This document shows, piece by piece, positions 1 to 10,206 of a stretch of 64,000 nucleotides of DNA (the stretch's first letter is position 1; each line of letters starts with the position of its first letter). The position numbers and the translations under genes are program-made. This DNA comes from Glandiceps talaboti. Taxonomy: Eukaryota; Hemichordata; Enteropneusta; Spengelidae. The notes beneath the pieces were generated by a model. It was not told the origin of the DNA, did no database searches, and saw only the letters and a program-made list of their open reading frames with translations. The stretch covers positions 19,040,501 through 19,104,500 of the forward strand of contig NC_135566.1 in assembly GCF_964340395.1 (NCBI RefSeq), written 5' to 3'.

Positions 1-364
1 TACATCTGAGCAATTATTATGGTAGATTTATACGCATATTTAGAAGAGCTTGTTACGTTGTCAAAGGAGAAATCTATCCAAACTAAAATCATAATGTAAC
101 ATTACCCAAGTAAAAAGCTAATTTGTGATTGATTGCATCAGACGCCTTTGATATTATCTGTTATTTATTATTAAATTGTTGTATAGGCCCATAAAAACTC
201 TTGAATTCTTCAAAACTATTTACGTAATTACACTAAATAATGGTGTATTTTACTAATCACTAAAAGTGGGTGTTGTCTGATCAGTGACCTAAAGATATGT
301 AAATTGCCAATCTCAGTTCATGTCTCATATATTTTTTACCAATTTCTCCCAAATTATGAAATAG

Positions 365-548
365 CCGTGTTTGCACTGGGTGCAGGTGCTGTCCGGATGG
401 AGAATATGTTAATTTCATGGGTGGCTAATCTCATTGGTTACCCAGCAGGGCATGGTGGGAATTTAACATCTGGTGGTTCAACAGGAGCATTGTTGGCTGT
501 TGTAGCAGCACGACATAGCAGGGGTGTTAAAGGACGTGACTTTGAAAG
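365..548 (+). CDS. Decarboxylase exon a (GAVRMEN / TSGGS region)
   Basis: Encodes a stretch with GAVRMENMLISWVANLIGYP and then GGNLTSGGSTGALLAVVAAR, matching the conserved region that precedes the cofactor site in group II decarboxylases. The acceptor is the AG at 363-364 after a T-rich tract. A second possible AG lies at 384-385, so the left edge is uncertain by about 20 bases. The donor is AAAG|GTATAT, leaving two bases (AG) of an Arg codon, completed by the first base of the next exon. Confidence 0.8.
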
Positions 549-2572
549 GTATATCTATCGCTTTAATTATACAAGGTATAATGGACAAGTTTGCAATAAT
601 TGTGTTGCGACGTTTTGATTCAAAAATTCTTTTTTGGGCCTAAAAAATAGTTTTCACTGACGACCCTATGATTTTTTTTAACGTATTCAAGAAAAAAATA
701 AATAAAATTACAAAAATCATGTGAAGTCTCGCGAGAAATATTGGATACGGAAACTGACTTCAACTTAAAGAGACAAAATAAAACTCTTCTTCCGATCTGT
801 AATGGCTGTACATCTGATAGGAAGAAATAAATAACACAGAGACCATTTGGAAAACCTGAACAAGACACTCACACATGAAGAAAACAAAATAAAATACATA
901 TAAAGAGATAATTGCCATATACTATTATAAATCAAACTGAAAACTTAAAATTGTCTTTTTCTGATTGTAGACTTGTTGTTTACATGACTGAGAGTGATCA
1001 TATATGTCATCAGAAAGCATTACATATTGCTGGTATGTCTGAAGCTATTATCAGAAAAGTTCCCATAGACGAAAATTTCAGGATGAAAGTGGATGAACTA
1101 CGAACATTAATTCAGAAAGACGAAGAGGTACTTTTTTCAAATGTCAAGTATGCCAACATATTAGGGAATTAACAGAATTTATAGCAGGGGCCTGGGGAGA
1201 AAGTGTATGAAAATGAACACAAGAATTTCTACAGGGTCCCTCCAATCTACACATATATTTTTGTGTAAGTATACCTAAACACACACCCACCTCCACCCAA
1301 CCCCATTCTGGAGATGTACACGTGTATAATACACTCCATTAGATAACAGTGGCAATCTCTTTCAGTGTCCATACATCAATATTTCATGACCCTTTCAGGC
1401 TATCGGAATGATCAAGCCCCTCCCGCACCCTAATGTGTCCGTGCCCTCCGATCCATTTTCTTCTTAGTGCCCCAACCATTATTCACGTTGTCAGTGTGCA
1501 ATGGAAATAAGGCGTTATGTGCATGCTTGTGTATAGTAACATGCGGGCAGATAACAAAATGTAATGGTGTAGGTAAATTCCTAAAGTTGACATAATTTTT
1601 ATATTTGAACGTCTTTGTTTACTGTGTATCATTTGGTTTCATCGTCTATTTTGAATATCGGAATAAAGTTTTATATATTGAGTACTTTTGTTTGAAAGAA
1701 TATCTCAAAAGGGGTATAAAAAAGCCATCAAGTGAGAGAGAAGCGAAACCCTGATATGGTAAAACATGAGTTTTTTTCAAAATTCAACTGAGTATATAAT
1801 AAAGGACTTACTCCATAATACAATAGAATTATTAGTATGACATGTTTATAAAGACATTAATAATATTTGTACCATGTACAGTCTGGACTGCTGCCATTTT
1901 TTATTGTTGGGACACTTGGTACGACTGATGTTGGGTCTATTGATCCTATTGACCAGATTGCTGATGTGGCGGAGGAATACAATCTATGGTTTCATGTGGA
2001 TGCAGCGTATGGTGGATTTTTTGTCTTGGTGGATGAATGCAAACCCTATTTCAAGGGAGTGAATAGGGCAGACTCAATCGTCATCGACCCACATAAAGGT
2101 AATATGTCGTAAGTTAGTTAGTACTTGCAATATATGATGTATGTTCTCTCTGAGTTTTGAAGATATGTACATTACATAGTGAGGGGTAATTATAAATCAA
2201 CACTATGGGGGGGGGGGGGGTGGCATGTGGATATCAGTACAGCAGCAGAATTCACAATTATCTGTGTAATATCTCAGACCACCAATGCCCTTTGTGGTTC
2301 CACTATAAAAGTTATCTGAGTGAGTGGTTCATTATGCATTGTACCAGCCATGCTATCCATAAACTTCACAGGGTGAAATAAATTTACATCAACCACTCTA
2401 TACTAGGTTTATTTTTACCATTTGGAACTGGTATGGTGTTAGTAAAAAGAGGATATATACTACGGAATGCCAATACTGATCATGATGACGCACCATACCT
2501 ACAAGATCACAAACTAAACATGGAAGAAGAGTCACCAATTAATCTCACATTTGAATCAACCAAACATTTTAG
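365..2572 (+). CDS. Group II PLP-dependent amino-acid decarboxylase, partial gene (4 internal exons)
   Basis: Gene-level entry joining exons 365-548, 971-1127, 1882-2098 and 2407-2572. Every join keeps frame: phase 2, phase 0, then phase 1. The joined product contains a SGG substrate/cofactor loop region, the HVDAAYGG motif whose Asp pairs with the pyridine nitrogen of PLP, and DPHKG, whose Lys forms the Schiff base. This is the fold-type I decarboxylase family (DOPA, tyrosine, glutamate and histidine decarboxylases). Those animal enzymes usually read NPHKW or similar around the lysine, so DPHKG followed by LFLPFGTG places this copy in a different, less studied subfamily. The substrate cannot be named. 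The N-terminus is outside the window. The last exon ends in a split codon with a good GTATGT donor, but no continuing exon was recognised before the next gene at 10.15 kb, so the gene may be truncated or the remaining exons were missed. Confidence 0.85.
971..1127 (+). CDS. Decarboxylase exon b (TESDHICHQKA region)
   Basis: Encodes LVVYMTESDHICHQKALHIA followed by a segment ending LRTLIQKDEE. This is the family's conserved 'S-x-H-x-S-x-x-K-A' region, where the His stacks on PLP. Acceptor ATTGTAG|A and donor GAG|GTACTT. It starts by completing the split Arg codon and ends in phase 0. Confidence 0.85.
1882..2098 (+). CDS. Decarboxylase exon c (HVDAAYGG and DPHK)
   Basis: Encodes GTLGTTDVGSIDPI, then WFHVDAAYGGFF and IVIDPHK. 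It contains both hallmark catalytic elements: the Asp that binds the PLP ring nitrogen (HVDAAYGG) and the Schiff-base Lys (DPHK). Acceptor GTACAG|TCT in phase 0, donor AAAG|GTAATA leaving one base of a Gly codon. Confidence 0.9.
2407..2572 (+). CDS. Decarboxylase exon d (GLFLPFGTG)
   Basis: Completes the Gly after the catalytic Lys and reads LFLPFGTGMVLVKRGYILR, ending FESTKHF plus two bases. Acceptor ATACTAG|GT, donor TTTAG|GTATGT. In homologues the next residues lead into an Arg-rich segment and the C-terminal domain, which is not seen in this window. Confidence 0.85.
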
Positions 2573-2755
2573 GTATGTATTTTTAGCCTTTCAAATCGTC
2601 TAACTTTTACACTTTTTTTGTGTTCATGTATAAATATTGATGTTTGAAAATATAATTATGTCTATAACTGTATGGGATGTCCGACTAGTTATTGAAATGA
2701 GTTGAACTACAGACCATGTTATTGTCAAAAGTGATGTACTCTTTCGTAAATAAAG

Positions 2756-2835
2756 TGACTGGTTTTCTTTAGCACAACTGAATCAATAAGGGGTTCAGTA
2801 GGGCTATAGGCATGGTGCTGTGTCTGCCTGCCTGG

Positions 2836-2913
<78 letters not shown>

Positions 2914-3440
2914 CTTCAACTCAAAAACCAACTGACCGATTGCCTTGGTATTCGGTGGGGACACAACTTTTTGTGTCTAATTGGGAAATTGTTCAAAGCA
3001 AAATGATCGCATGACGGGTGTGTGATTTGGGTCAAAAATGTCATTTTTGGTCAAAATACTTTGACTCAAAAACTACAGGGCCGATTGGGTTGCAATTTGG
3101 TGGGAATGTTCGTAGGGGTGTGTAGATTAAGATTTGTACATAATATGATGATTCCATCAGTAATATGCAAATTAGGGCTACAAATGTGTCTCTTTGGTCA
3201 AAAATCTTTGTTTCCAAAACTGAGCAGATTGGTTGAAATGTAATGGGGGTGCATATTGGGATGTATAGCATGTAATGATTTCATCAGCGATAAAAATGTG
3301 CATTTTGGTCCTACAACACCATTGGCGCTAATTTTTATATTTAGCATTATGCCCTTTTGGCCTTTAGCTGTCAAAATGTTGACTCGGTGTTTGACATGTG
3401 CAGGATTATACATTAGCAGTCCGCTTCCAGCAGAGCTATT
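2756..3440 (+). repeat. TG-linked dispersed repeat, copy 1
   Basis: Opens with TTTAGCACAACTGAA and GGCTATAGGCATGG, then a (TG)n tract at about 2842-2911. Imperfect units follow, each containing 'AAAACTA/TGC..GGCCGATTGG' and 'AATTTGGTGGG' and often ending 'TATGCAAATTAGG'. The same order recurs in the other copies in this window. Open frames on both strands here are repeat-encoded and have no recognisable domain. Confidence 0.75.
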
Positions 3441-3570
3441 AGTTTGTGCATCGGGTGATAACCTCCTTGTCTGAGTTGCTGCTGATGAAGTGTTATCACT
3501 ATCAGTAATGGATAGTGTAAGACAAAAGGGGGTTTAGTACAGAAGGTGTGAGTTGGGCTAGCCTATTTCC

Positions 3571-3639
3571 TGACGACCGTGTCCCAATTTTACACTACGT
3601 TATTAGATAACGTAGTGTACAATTGGAACAAGGTCGTCA
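3571..3639. repeat. Long imperfect hairpin (33-bp arms, 3-bp loop)
   Basis: Arms 3571-3603 and 3607-3639 are reverse complements with three mismatches around the loop TAG. The outer ends read TGACGACC and GGTCGTCA. It may be a small foldback element or the remnant of one. No clear target-site duplication was seen. Confidence 0.8.
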
Positions 3640-4284
3640 CGAACTAAACTAGAATTGGGTTGACCTTTGTAGTTCAAGTAAAACCAGTTCAGCAAGCCGA
3701 GGATGTGTAACCCATACTACTGCACCATGGATGTAGTACTAACTGCACAGTAACAATTCTAAGGGATTTGAAGGCGGGCGTAACTGTTACCATTCAAAAG
3801 AAATGATAAACATTTATAAAAACGAATTTTATACAGGTCTTCAAATGAACTAAACTATAAGATACAGCATTATCAGGCTTCTAAATTGACAGGGACTTGT
3901 GAATGTCGTATGGCTTATTTGTTGCGCCATGAACACAGGAAAGTGCATGTTGTGTGTGTCACCATCCGAATGTGTACATTTTATTTCTGTATTATCACCA
4001 CCTAGCCTGGCAAGGCGTGACACAGTGTGTACTTTATCGTAATCTAATCTAGCAAGGGTGAGATGGACTAATCCTGGCATCCTGTGAACTTGTCGGGCAT
4101 AAGTACAATAAACACTAGTCTTGCTGCTAGACGTTCGGGCTTTCTTTCGATGCTATAACTATAAGCGAACGAAGTTCGCATGTGAGGGCTTGCCCGAACA
4201 CTCGGATGTTCCATCCTCGATAATGTTGTTCGGCTGTGTGTCGTATTTTATCGGAAGAACATCCGAGGGCTAGCTGATAGACTA

Positions 4285-4353
4285 AATAAACACCGGTGGA
4301 AAGATAAACCGTGCGACTCCGCTTTGTTGTTTATCTTTCCATCGGTGTCTATT
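4285..4353. repeat. Hairpin with 25-bp arms and 19-bp loop
   Basis: 4285-4309 and 4329-4353 are reverse complements with two mismatches (cores ACACCGGTGGAAAGATAAAC and GTTTATCTTTCCATCGGTGT). Immediately left is a second inverted pair, CTCGGATGTT (4201-4210) and AACATCCGAG (4258-4267). A short CGAACGAAGTTCG palindrome lies near 4164. Confidence 0.75.
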
Positions 4354-4445
4354 ATACATAAATCATAGACCCCACACTAAAGTATCTACCTGACCTAGAC
4401 TTCACCTGAAGTTTGTTTGCTGTACTTGCCTAAGGATGACCTTAT

Positions 4446-4493
4446 TTTAGTGACAACTGAACCTAAAGGTTCAGTAGTGCCATAGGCATGTCA

Positions 4494-4545
<52 letters not shown>

Positions 4546-6510
4546 CAACTTCAACTCAAAAACTGCTGGACCGATTGCCTTTTTATTTGATGGGGACATT
4601 ACTTTAGGTGCCTAGTTGGGAATTGTACAAAACAAAATGATCGCATAAGGCCAGGAAAAAAGAAGCTGTTCAACGGGCAACATAACCCGACACATTTGGT
4701 AGGTAGGTCGATTTTTTTTGATTTTTTTTTTACAAAGGATGTAAAAACAAACCACATTTAATGCAAAAACATTTGAAGTTGAGTTTACATTGTACTTATT
4801 CATTCATTTTGATTTTATCTCTTGCAATTTGTCTGTATGGCAATTGATTTCCATCAGCTCTAGTTAGGAAATGTGCACAATTTACGGTTAAACAAATTTT
4901 GTAGCTCCTCTCAAAATATGTTAAGACCCGCTATTATGAAATCAATAGCCACTCCTTCTGTCACCTACACTATAGAGGAGATATAAAATTATATATGGTA
5001 GCACAGGTACAATGATGCATTAAAAATAAGTGATAATCAACTACAATAACAGTCCAAATGATATTACTTGACAAAGGATGTTGTAAGGAGATGTCTCATA
5101 ATTAGCTCTGACTTATGAAGGGAGGTACTTAGTCAGCCACCTTCCATCTTGTTTTGGGAGAAAGACGATTATTACCGTGATTGCTACTGATTGGAAGGAT
5201 ACATCCTCAAAAATGCAAACTTTTTTGAAAATAAGACAATATAGGAGGCCATTTAGAGGCATAAAATATTAAACAAAAAACATAATTATAAAGTCTTACA
5301 AAGCTTGAATGTGGTTTTAAAATACCAGAATTGAGAGACAATTATGACATGCAGTACATTTTATCTGGCTATGAAGTGTATTTTGTTGTGGCAAAGCTGA
5401 AAGATATTTTGCAGATGTGGTAAATGACTTCTCCTGAACTTTAATTTGATTCCAAAAAAATCATGAATAAAGAAAGAGTACAACATTTGAAGACTTTCAG
5501 ACTATCAGACTTTTGATGGCCCAATGACTGCCCTTCCCATGGTCATAAATTTTTGCTCATTTCGTTTAGTGAATATTGGATAACAGTTTAATTTTATCTC
5601 AATTCATCCTTGTATGCATCATCAGAGCAAAGTAAACCACTGACAGTACATAATTTGGAATTGACTCAAATGTATATTGTTACATGTACTATTCAGAAAA
5701 TATAAAGAAATTCCCTTAATTTTGAAACAAAGTGTGCATTTCACTGACATGCAAAGCCAGCATGAGGATATTTGCCCATCACCAAAAAAAAAAATTGAAA
5801 TGCCAAAAATATGGGTAGGTACGTTGAACAGCTTTTTTTTTCTGGCCTAACAGATATGTGATTGGGGTAAGAAAATGTCATTTTTGGTCAAAAAAATTCA
5901 AAATAAAAAAACGGGGCAGATCGGTCTAAAATTTGGTGGGAACGTTCTTAGGGGTATGTAGATTAAGATTTGTTCATGACATGATTCCATCAGTGATATG
6001 TAAATGGGCTAATTTAATGCGGATGCATCTTGGGGTGTATAAATGAAAAAATGTTAAGCATATAACGATTTCATCAACTTATATCTCATCAAAAAGTACT
6101 TGGTCAATGAGACTGAAATTTCGTGAGATGTTTATAGATGTGTTATTCTGCAGATTTTGTTCAAAATATTGACACAACTCACCCTAGTAACCATGACCGA
6201 ATGCCAGTATATTTTAATAAAATAACAACATCATCTGATAGACAAGTGAGTAAGTTTTCATGAAAAGAATGTATGCAAATATCCCTTTCAGCCACATGAC
6301 CACGCTCATTGCAACATGACGATGAAGTATATCGCAAAGATAACATAAGGGATTCATAGACAAGTGAACGAACATTCAAACAATGTACGCAAATATGTCT
6401 AGCAACAAGGCCATGCTCATAGCAACAGCCCAATGATCGCGTATATTGCAAAGATAACAACATGTATGTATAGGCAACTGGATAATCTTTCAGCAAATGA
6501 ACACCTATAC
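4446..6510 (+). repeat. TG-linked dispersed repeat, copy 2, split by a transposon
   Basis: The left part (4446-4648) has the conserved head, (TG)n at about 4496-4542 and 'AACTGCTGGACCGATTGCC'. The right part (5851-6510) resumes with 'GATATGTGATTGGGG' and 'CATTTTTGGTCA', exactly where the uninterrupted copies at 3.0 and 13.7 kb continue. The tail contains the 'CCTAGCAACAAGGCCATG' type units also seen at 12.7 and 14.4 kb. The open frame on the minus strand at 6179-6517 is entirely this tail. Confidence 0.75.
4649..5847. mobile_element. Non-autonomous PIF/Harbinger-like TIR element
   Basis: The ends read GGCCAGGAAAAAAGAAGCTG and, inverted, GGCCAGAAAAAAAAAGCTGT, continuing as GTTCAAC on both sides. 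The element is flanked by TAA at 4646-4648 and 5848-5850, and it splits a copy of the dispersed repeat whose intact version is present elsewhere in the window. Three-base TAA/TTA duplications and GG-starting inverted repeats are typical of PIF/Harbinger elements. No transposase frame is visible in the 1.2 kb interior, so it would need an enzyme supplied in trans. Confidence 0.65.
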
Positions 6511-6559
6511 CTAGCATGGATCAGCATGTGGATAAACATTTTAAAAATCTACAAAGCCA

Positions 6560-6920
6560 TTGGCACTATTTTTTTTATGTTTCTCATTACTGTTTCATAA
6601 CAACTGTGGTTCGGTAAGTCGGTCGTTTTACAAAACAAAAGTAAAAAAAAATATTTAAAGATCATCTTCTTCATGTTTCTCTGACTCTCCCTTTTCTTCT
6701 CTCTGTATTCTTTTTGTTGGATTTCTGACAACAAACCCTTTCCAAGCTTCTCTACTCATTTGAATTGCCATTTTCTCAGTCCCCCGACTTCGATAACTTC
6801 CGTCATGGAAGAAATGCTTTGTTCGTGAACAAGTGGCGCCACTGCAGACAAAACTGTAGATGATGTTGACACTTACTAGAGAGGGCGCTGTTCCCACAAA
6901 ATATTAAGTGGTGGGGTGTA
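6560..6920 (+). mobile_element. Degraded MITE (family C)
   Basis: Shares with 32737-33105 the order: 'GTTTCTCAT', 'CAACTRTGGKTCGGT.AGTCGGTCG', 'CTTCTTCATGTTTC', 'CTCTCTRT.TTCTTTTTGTT', 'CCAGCTTCTCTAC', 'GAGAGGGCGCTGTTCC' and a GGGGTG-plus-T tract. The ends are eroded. The two minus-strand frames here are antisense to this repeat. Confidence 0.55.
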
Positions 6921-7372
6921 TTTTTTTTCAATATATCTTGATCAAAAAAGATTTCACGCCCCCCCCCTCCGAAATAAACCCGAGGACCCCCCCCCCCACC
7001 TAAAAAAAACCCGGCTACTAACATTTTGATGTGTAATAATACAGTAAACCCCCCCCCCCCCTCCACTTCAGAGATGTACGGTATTGTACACTACATTAAA
7101 CTAAGTTGGAGATCAACTTCAGTGTCCATTCAGGGGACCTCTCCCAGGGTAAGCACTTTAAAAAAAAATAAGGACATGTAGGGGCATAAAATTGCAAACC
7201 ATATATAGTACCGAAAACCATAGATACTTGAAAATTGTCTTCAATATCCCAATTTTACTCTAGTCAATACATAAATATACAACTGTATTGCTTTATTACC
7301 TACATTTTTTTTACCAAAATCCAAAGCAATCGCTTTGCTATGAACAATACCCGAACTAGACAGCAAAAGTAA

Positions 7373-7480
7373 CGTCCCCATCAAATACCAAGGCAATTGG
7401 TCTGGCTGTTTACGTCCACAGACAAAGAGACAGACACAACACCAATTGCAACTTTATTAGTTCAGTTGTGCTAAAAAAAA
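7373..7480 (-). repeat. TG-linked dispersed repeat fragment (minus strand)
   Basis: Read on the minus strand it gives TTTAGCACAACTGAAC and, further on, 'GACCAATTGCCTTGGTATTT', the head and first unit of the same family. The (TG)n tract is absent. Confidence 0.6.
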
Positions 7481-8950
7481 TCTTTACAAATAGATATGGA
7501 CTTAAATTTGCAAAAGAAGATCTCACATTTGCTTGTAAGTTGTAACAAATACTTAGCGATAATTAGCCAGCCGGGCATTTCCCTTCATTCTTGATTTGGA
7601 GGAGAAACAGCATCACCTTGATCGCTAACGAGGAGGGTAGGGGGATTTCAAATTTATTGGAACTTGGGAGGGGGTGGGTCGATGAAAAATCACCCACCAG
7701 GTGTTTGAGAATGCAGTCTTATCTGAAATTGGATCTCGGCCATATTGTCCAAACGAAATATAACGACACACACACAAACATACATTAGTTTATGATGTTA
7801 TCGACAGCCTCATTGGCTGGTAGATAAATGGTAGATAAATGGTAGATAAATGGACACATTTTTTGCAATATTTAATGTAAAAGGTAAATGACTACTCTTG
7901 AGGTTTAATTTTGTTCGAGAGAGAGAGAAGGGGCGGGAGGTAGGGAGAGAGGGGGAGGGATGGAGGGAGATAGAGAGAATGACTAGTATATATAGGTGCA
8001 AGCTACATCGAAACAGCGCCCGCACTCGTCAAGTTGGTTAACTATTTGCATTGATTACCCAGCCAGTTGTCACTCCATACTAATTTATATACACATCCTC
8101 CAAACAAATTCATTACATATTTTTAAGGTGGCCCATGGCTGACAATGTTGGCAATCTTTATAATCGTTGATGTTTTCCGACAGGATAAAAAAATAAGGAC
8201 AATAAGGAATAAACTATTTCATTTGTAGAAAAATAATTAAAACGAGAACCCTCAAAACCAAAATAAAACCATTTTAATTTTTCAAATAGGAAGAAAGTCA
8301 AAGTAAGATCAAAATGCAAAGCAAAGTAAAAGTGATATGACAAATAAAATGAAATCAAATCTAAATGAATTTTTTGAGTAGAATCAAATTATGCTGATAT
8401 AAATGTGATTGTCTCCTGTGTTGATGAACTACGACGACATGATCAGGGGTACGGGGGGGGGGTACGGAGTAAATAGAACGGTCGAGCTGACGCACGAAGT
8501 GAACGCAACCAATCACGAACGAACGTTGACTTATATAGTGCTAAAGGCTATTTTCGAGGAGTGGGGGGGGGGGGGATATTACGAACAATAGGTATTATCG
8601 TGAAGTTAAATACCAGGCGATAGGTAGACTAATAATGGCAAAAATTTGTATCATGATGAATTTGTACTTATAACAAACATAATCATTTTTGAAGATATGG
8701 TGGGATAACAAAAAGACAAGCACTCATTTGAATCTACATCAGAAATGGGAGACCAACTCAGTGTTTTCTTACAGGTATCAGTGGAGACATTAGGGTTACG
8801 TAGAGTTATTCTATTTAGGCCGACATTTCCTAAAGCTTTGTCAGACAACTGTTTTTCACACCTAATGTTTCATTTTCCAAAATGGGCATTTAAGCTTAGT
8901 TTAGTTCAGTTATATAGGCCCTAACATTCAGGCCGTAAATAAGTTTACAA

Positions 8951-9064
<114 letters not shown>

Positions 9065-9572
9065 AAACTATATCGATAGTTATTCATGTGCTATTAGTAT
9101 TTTATATATAGTCACACACACTTTGTTTGTTTGTACATTATTATAGTGTTTCTTGTTTCTTTGCGTGCAATACGGTTCCATTTTCTGGGCTCCCTGTGGC
9201 TGTGGAACTTAATTTGGGACGACAGTCACACATCCTTTGTCCTCGGACAACTCCCGAGAAAAGTGAGGGCGCACTTTACAATATCTTCAAACTCGACAGT
9301 TTTGATTTTAAAAGTTGGTAGCATTACCTTCGAATTCACGTACCATCTTTAAGCGAATGAATAAATTCATAATTTTTTTGTTATAATTTTTGATGGCGCA
9401 ATGGAAATGTAACGATTCGTAAACTTGGTCACCACACTTTTAGTGCGTTTTGACAGGACCAGCTACCCATCGGTCTTTGCATTTTAAAGATGGCTGCCTC
9501 CACAAAATGTTTATTAGTAACTGCTCAGCGGGGGTTTTATTTTCCAAACATGCTATCACTGGAGCCTTGCTG

Positions 9573-10151
9573 TCGCCTGCTTGGAGCTGTCAAGAAAAAA
9601 AAGCTTTCCCAGGTCTGCTAATGGTTAGCTGACGGATCCCTAATGGCATACCGTATTGTGTTACGCCTTGATTGCGAGCAAACCGCCTGCGGCCAACCAG
9701 CTGTCTTCGGCATAATGTATGAAATACCTTTTACCATTTATGGCATTTCGCCTGATATTAGACTTTAATTTATTCCGAGTATGACGTGAGAAACAGGCGG
9801 ATTGTACCAGTCGCCTGCGGCAGAATTTTTTTCTCGCGCGATACAAATATTACAAGATTGCTTCGAAGGAGTTGGAGGCCAATCGCGATGAGTCCGGATT
9901 TCATACTGTATATCCACGTAATGAGCTCCGATGGGGCGCGTTGACATTTATTTTCTCGTGTGCTCTGGTTGGAGGTTTAGCCTCGCCTGCGGCTCTCATT
10001 GTTTCCTTTTTCCTTTCAACTTCGCCGACTTGCCGACACAAGCTGGGGCTCGCCACGTCTGCCACACACACGGTTCGTTTTTCACAGTGACAACCGATTT
10101 CTGAACAATCGCCTGATTCTACGGTGATAATTTCATGAAGCAGCGCTGACG
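9573..10151 (+). promoter_or_regulatory. CpG-rich putative promoter of the zinc-finger gene
   Basis: CpG density is much higher than in the rest of the window, directly before the first coding exon. CGCCTG occurs at 9574, 9684, 9749, 9812, 9984 and 10110, with inverted copies (CAGGCG) at 9794 and, past exon 1, at 10457. Three copies extend to CGCCTGCGG. A CRE-like TGACGTGA lies at 9782-9789. No TATA box or transcription start could be assigned. The call rests on position and composition. Confidence 0.5.
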
Positions 10152-10206
10152 ATGTCACGTCGGAAGCAGAAGAATCCGCAGAAAATACGACAGCTCTCGA
10201 CAGAAG
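10152..10206 (+). CDS. Zinc-finger gene exon 1: MSRRKQ motif
   Basis: Starts at the ATG at 10152 and encodes 18 residues, MSRRKQKNPQKIRQLSTE, plus one base. The donor GAAG|GTAAGT is strong. The start is chosen because the motif must be at the extreme N-terminus to act as a NuRD-binding peptide in FOG/SALL/BCL11. The exon lies in the CpG-rich block and is separated from exon 2 by 5.7 kb. The leftover G joins AA of exon 2 to give Glu. Confidence 0.85.

Noticed and set aside
6179-6517. 112-residue minus-strand frame with repeated 'ARHICVH' phrases
   Set aside because: The same phrases recur at 12716-12952 and 14309-14602 because all three are tails of one dispersed repeat, in different frames and with no domain.
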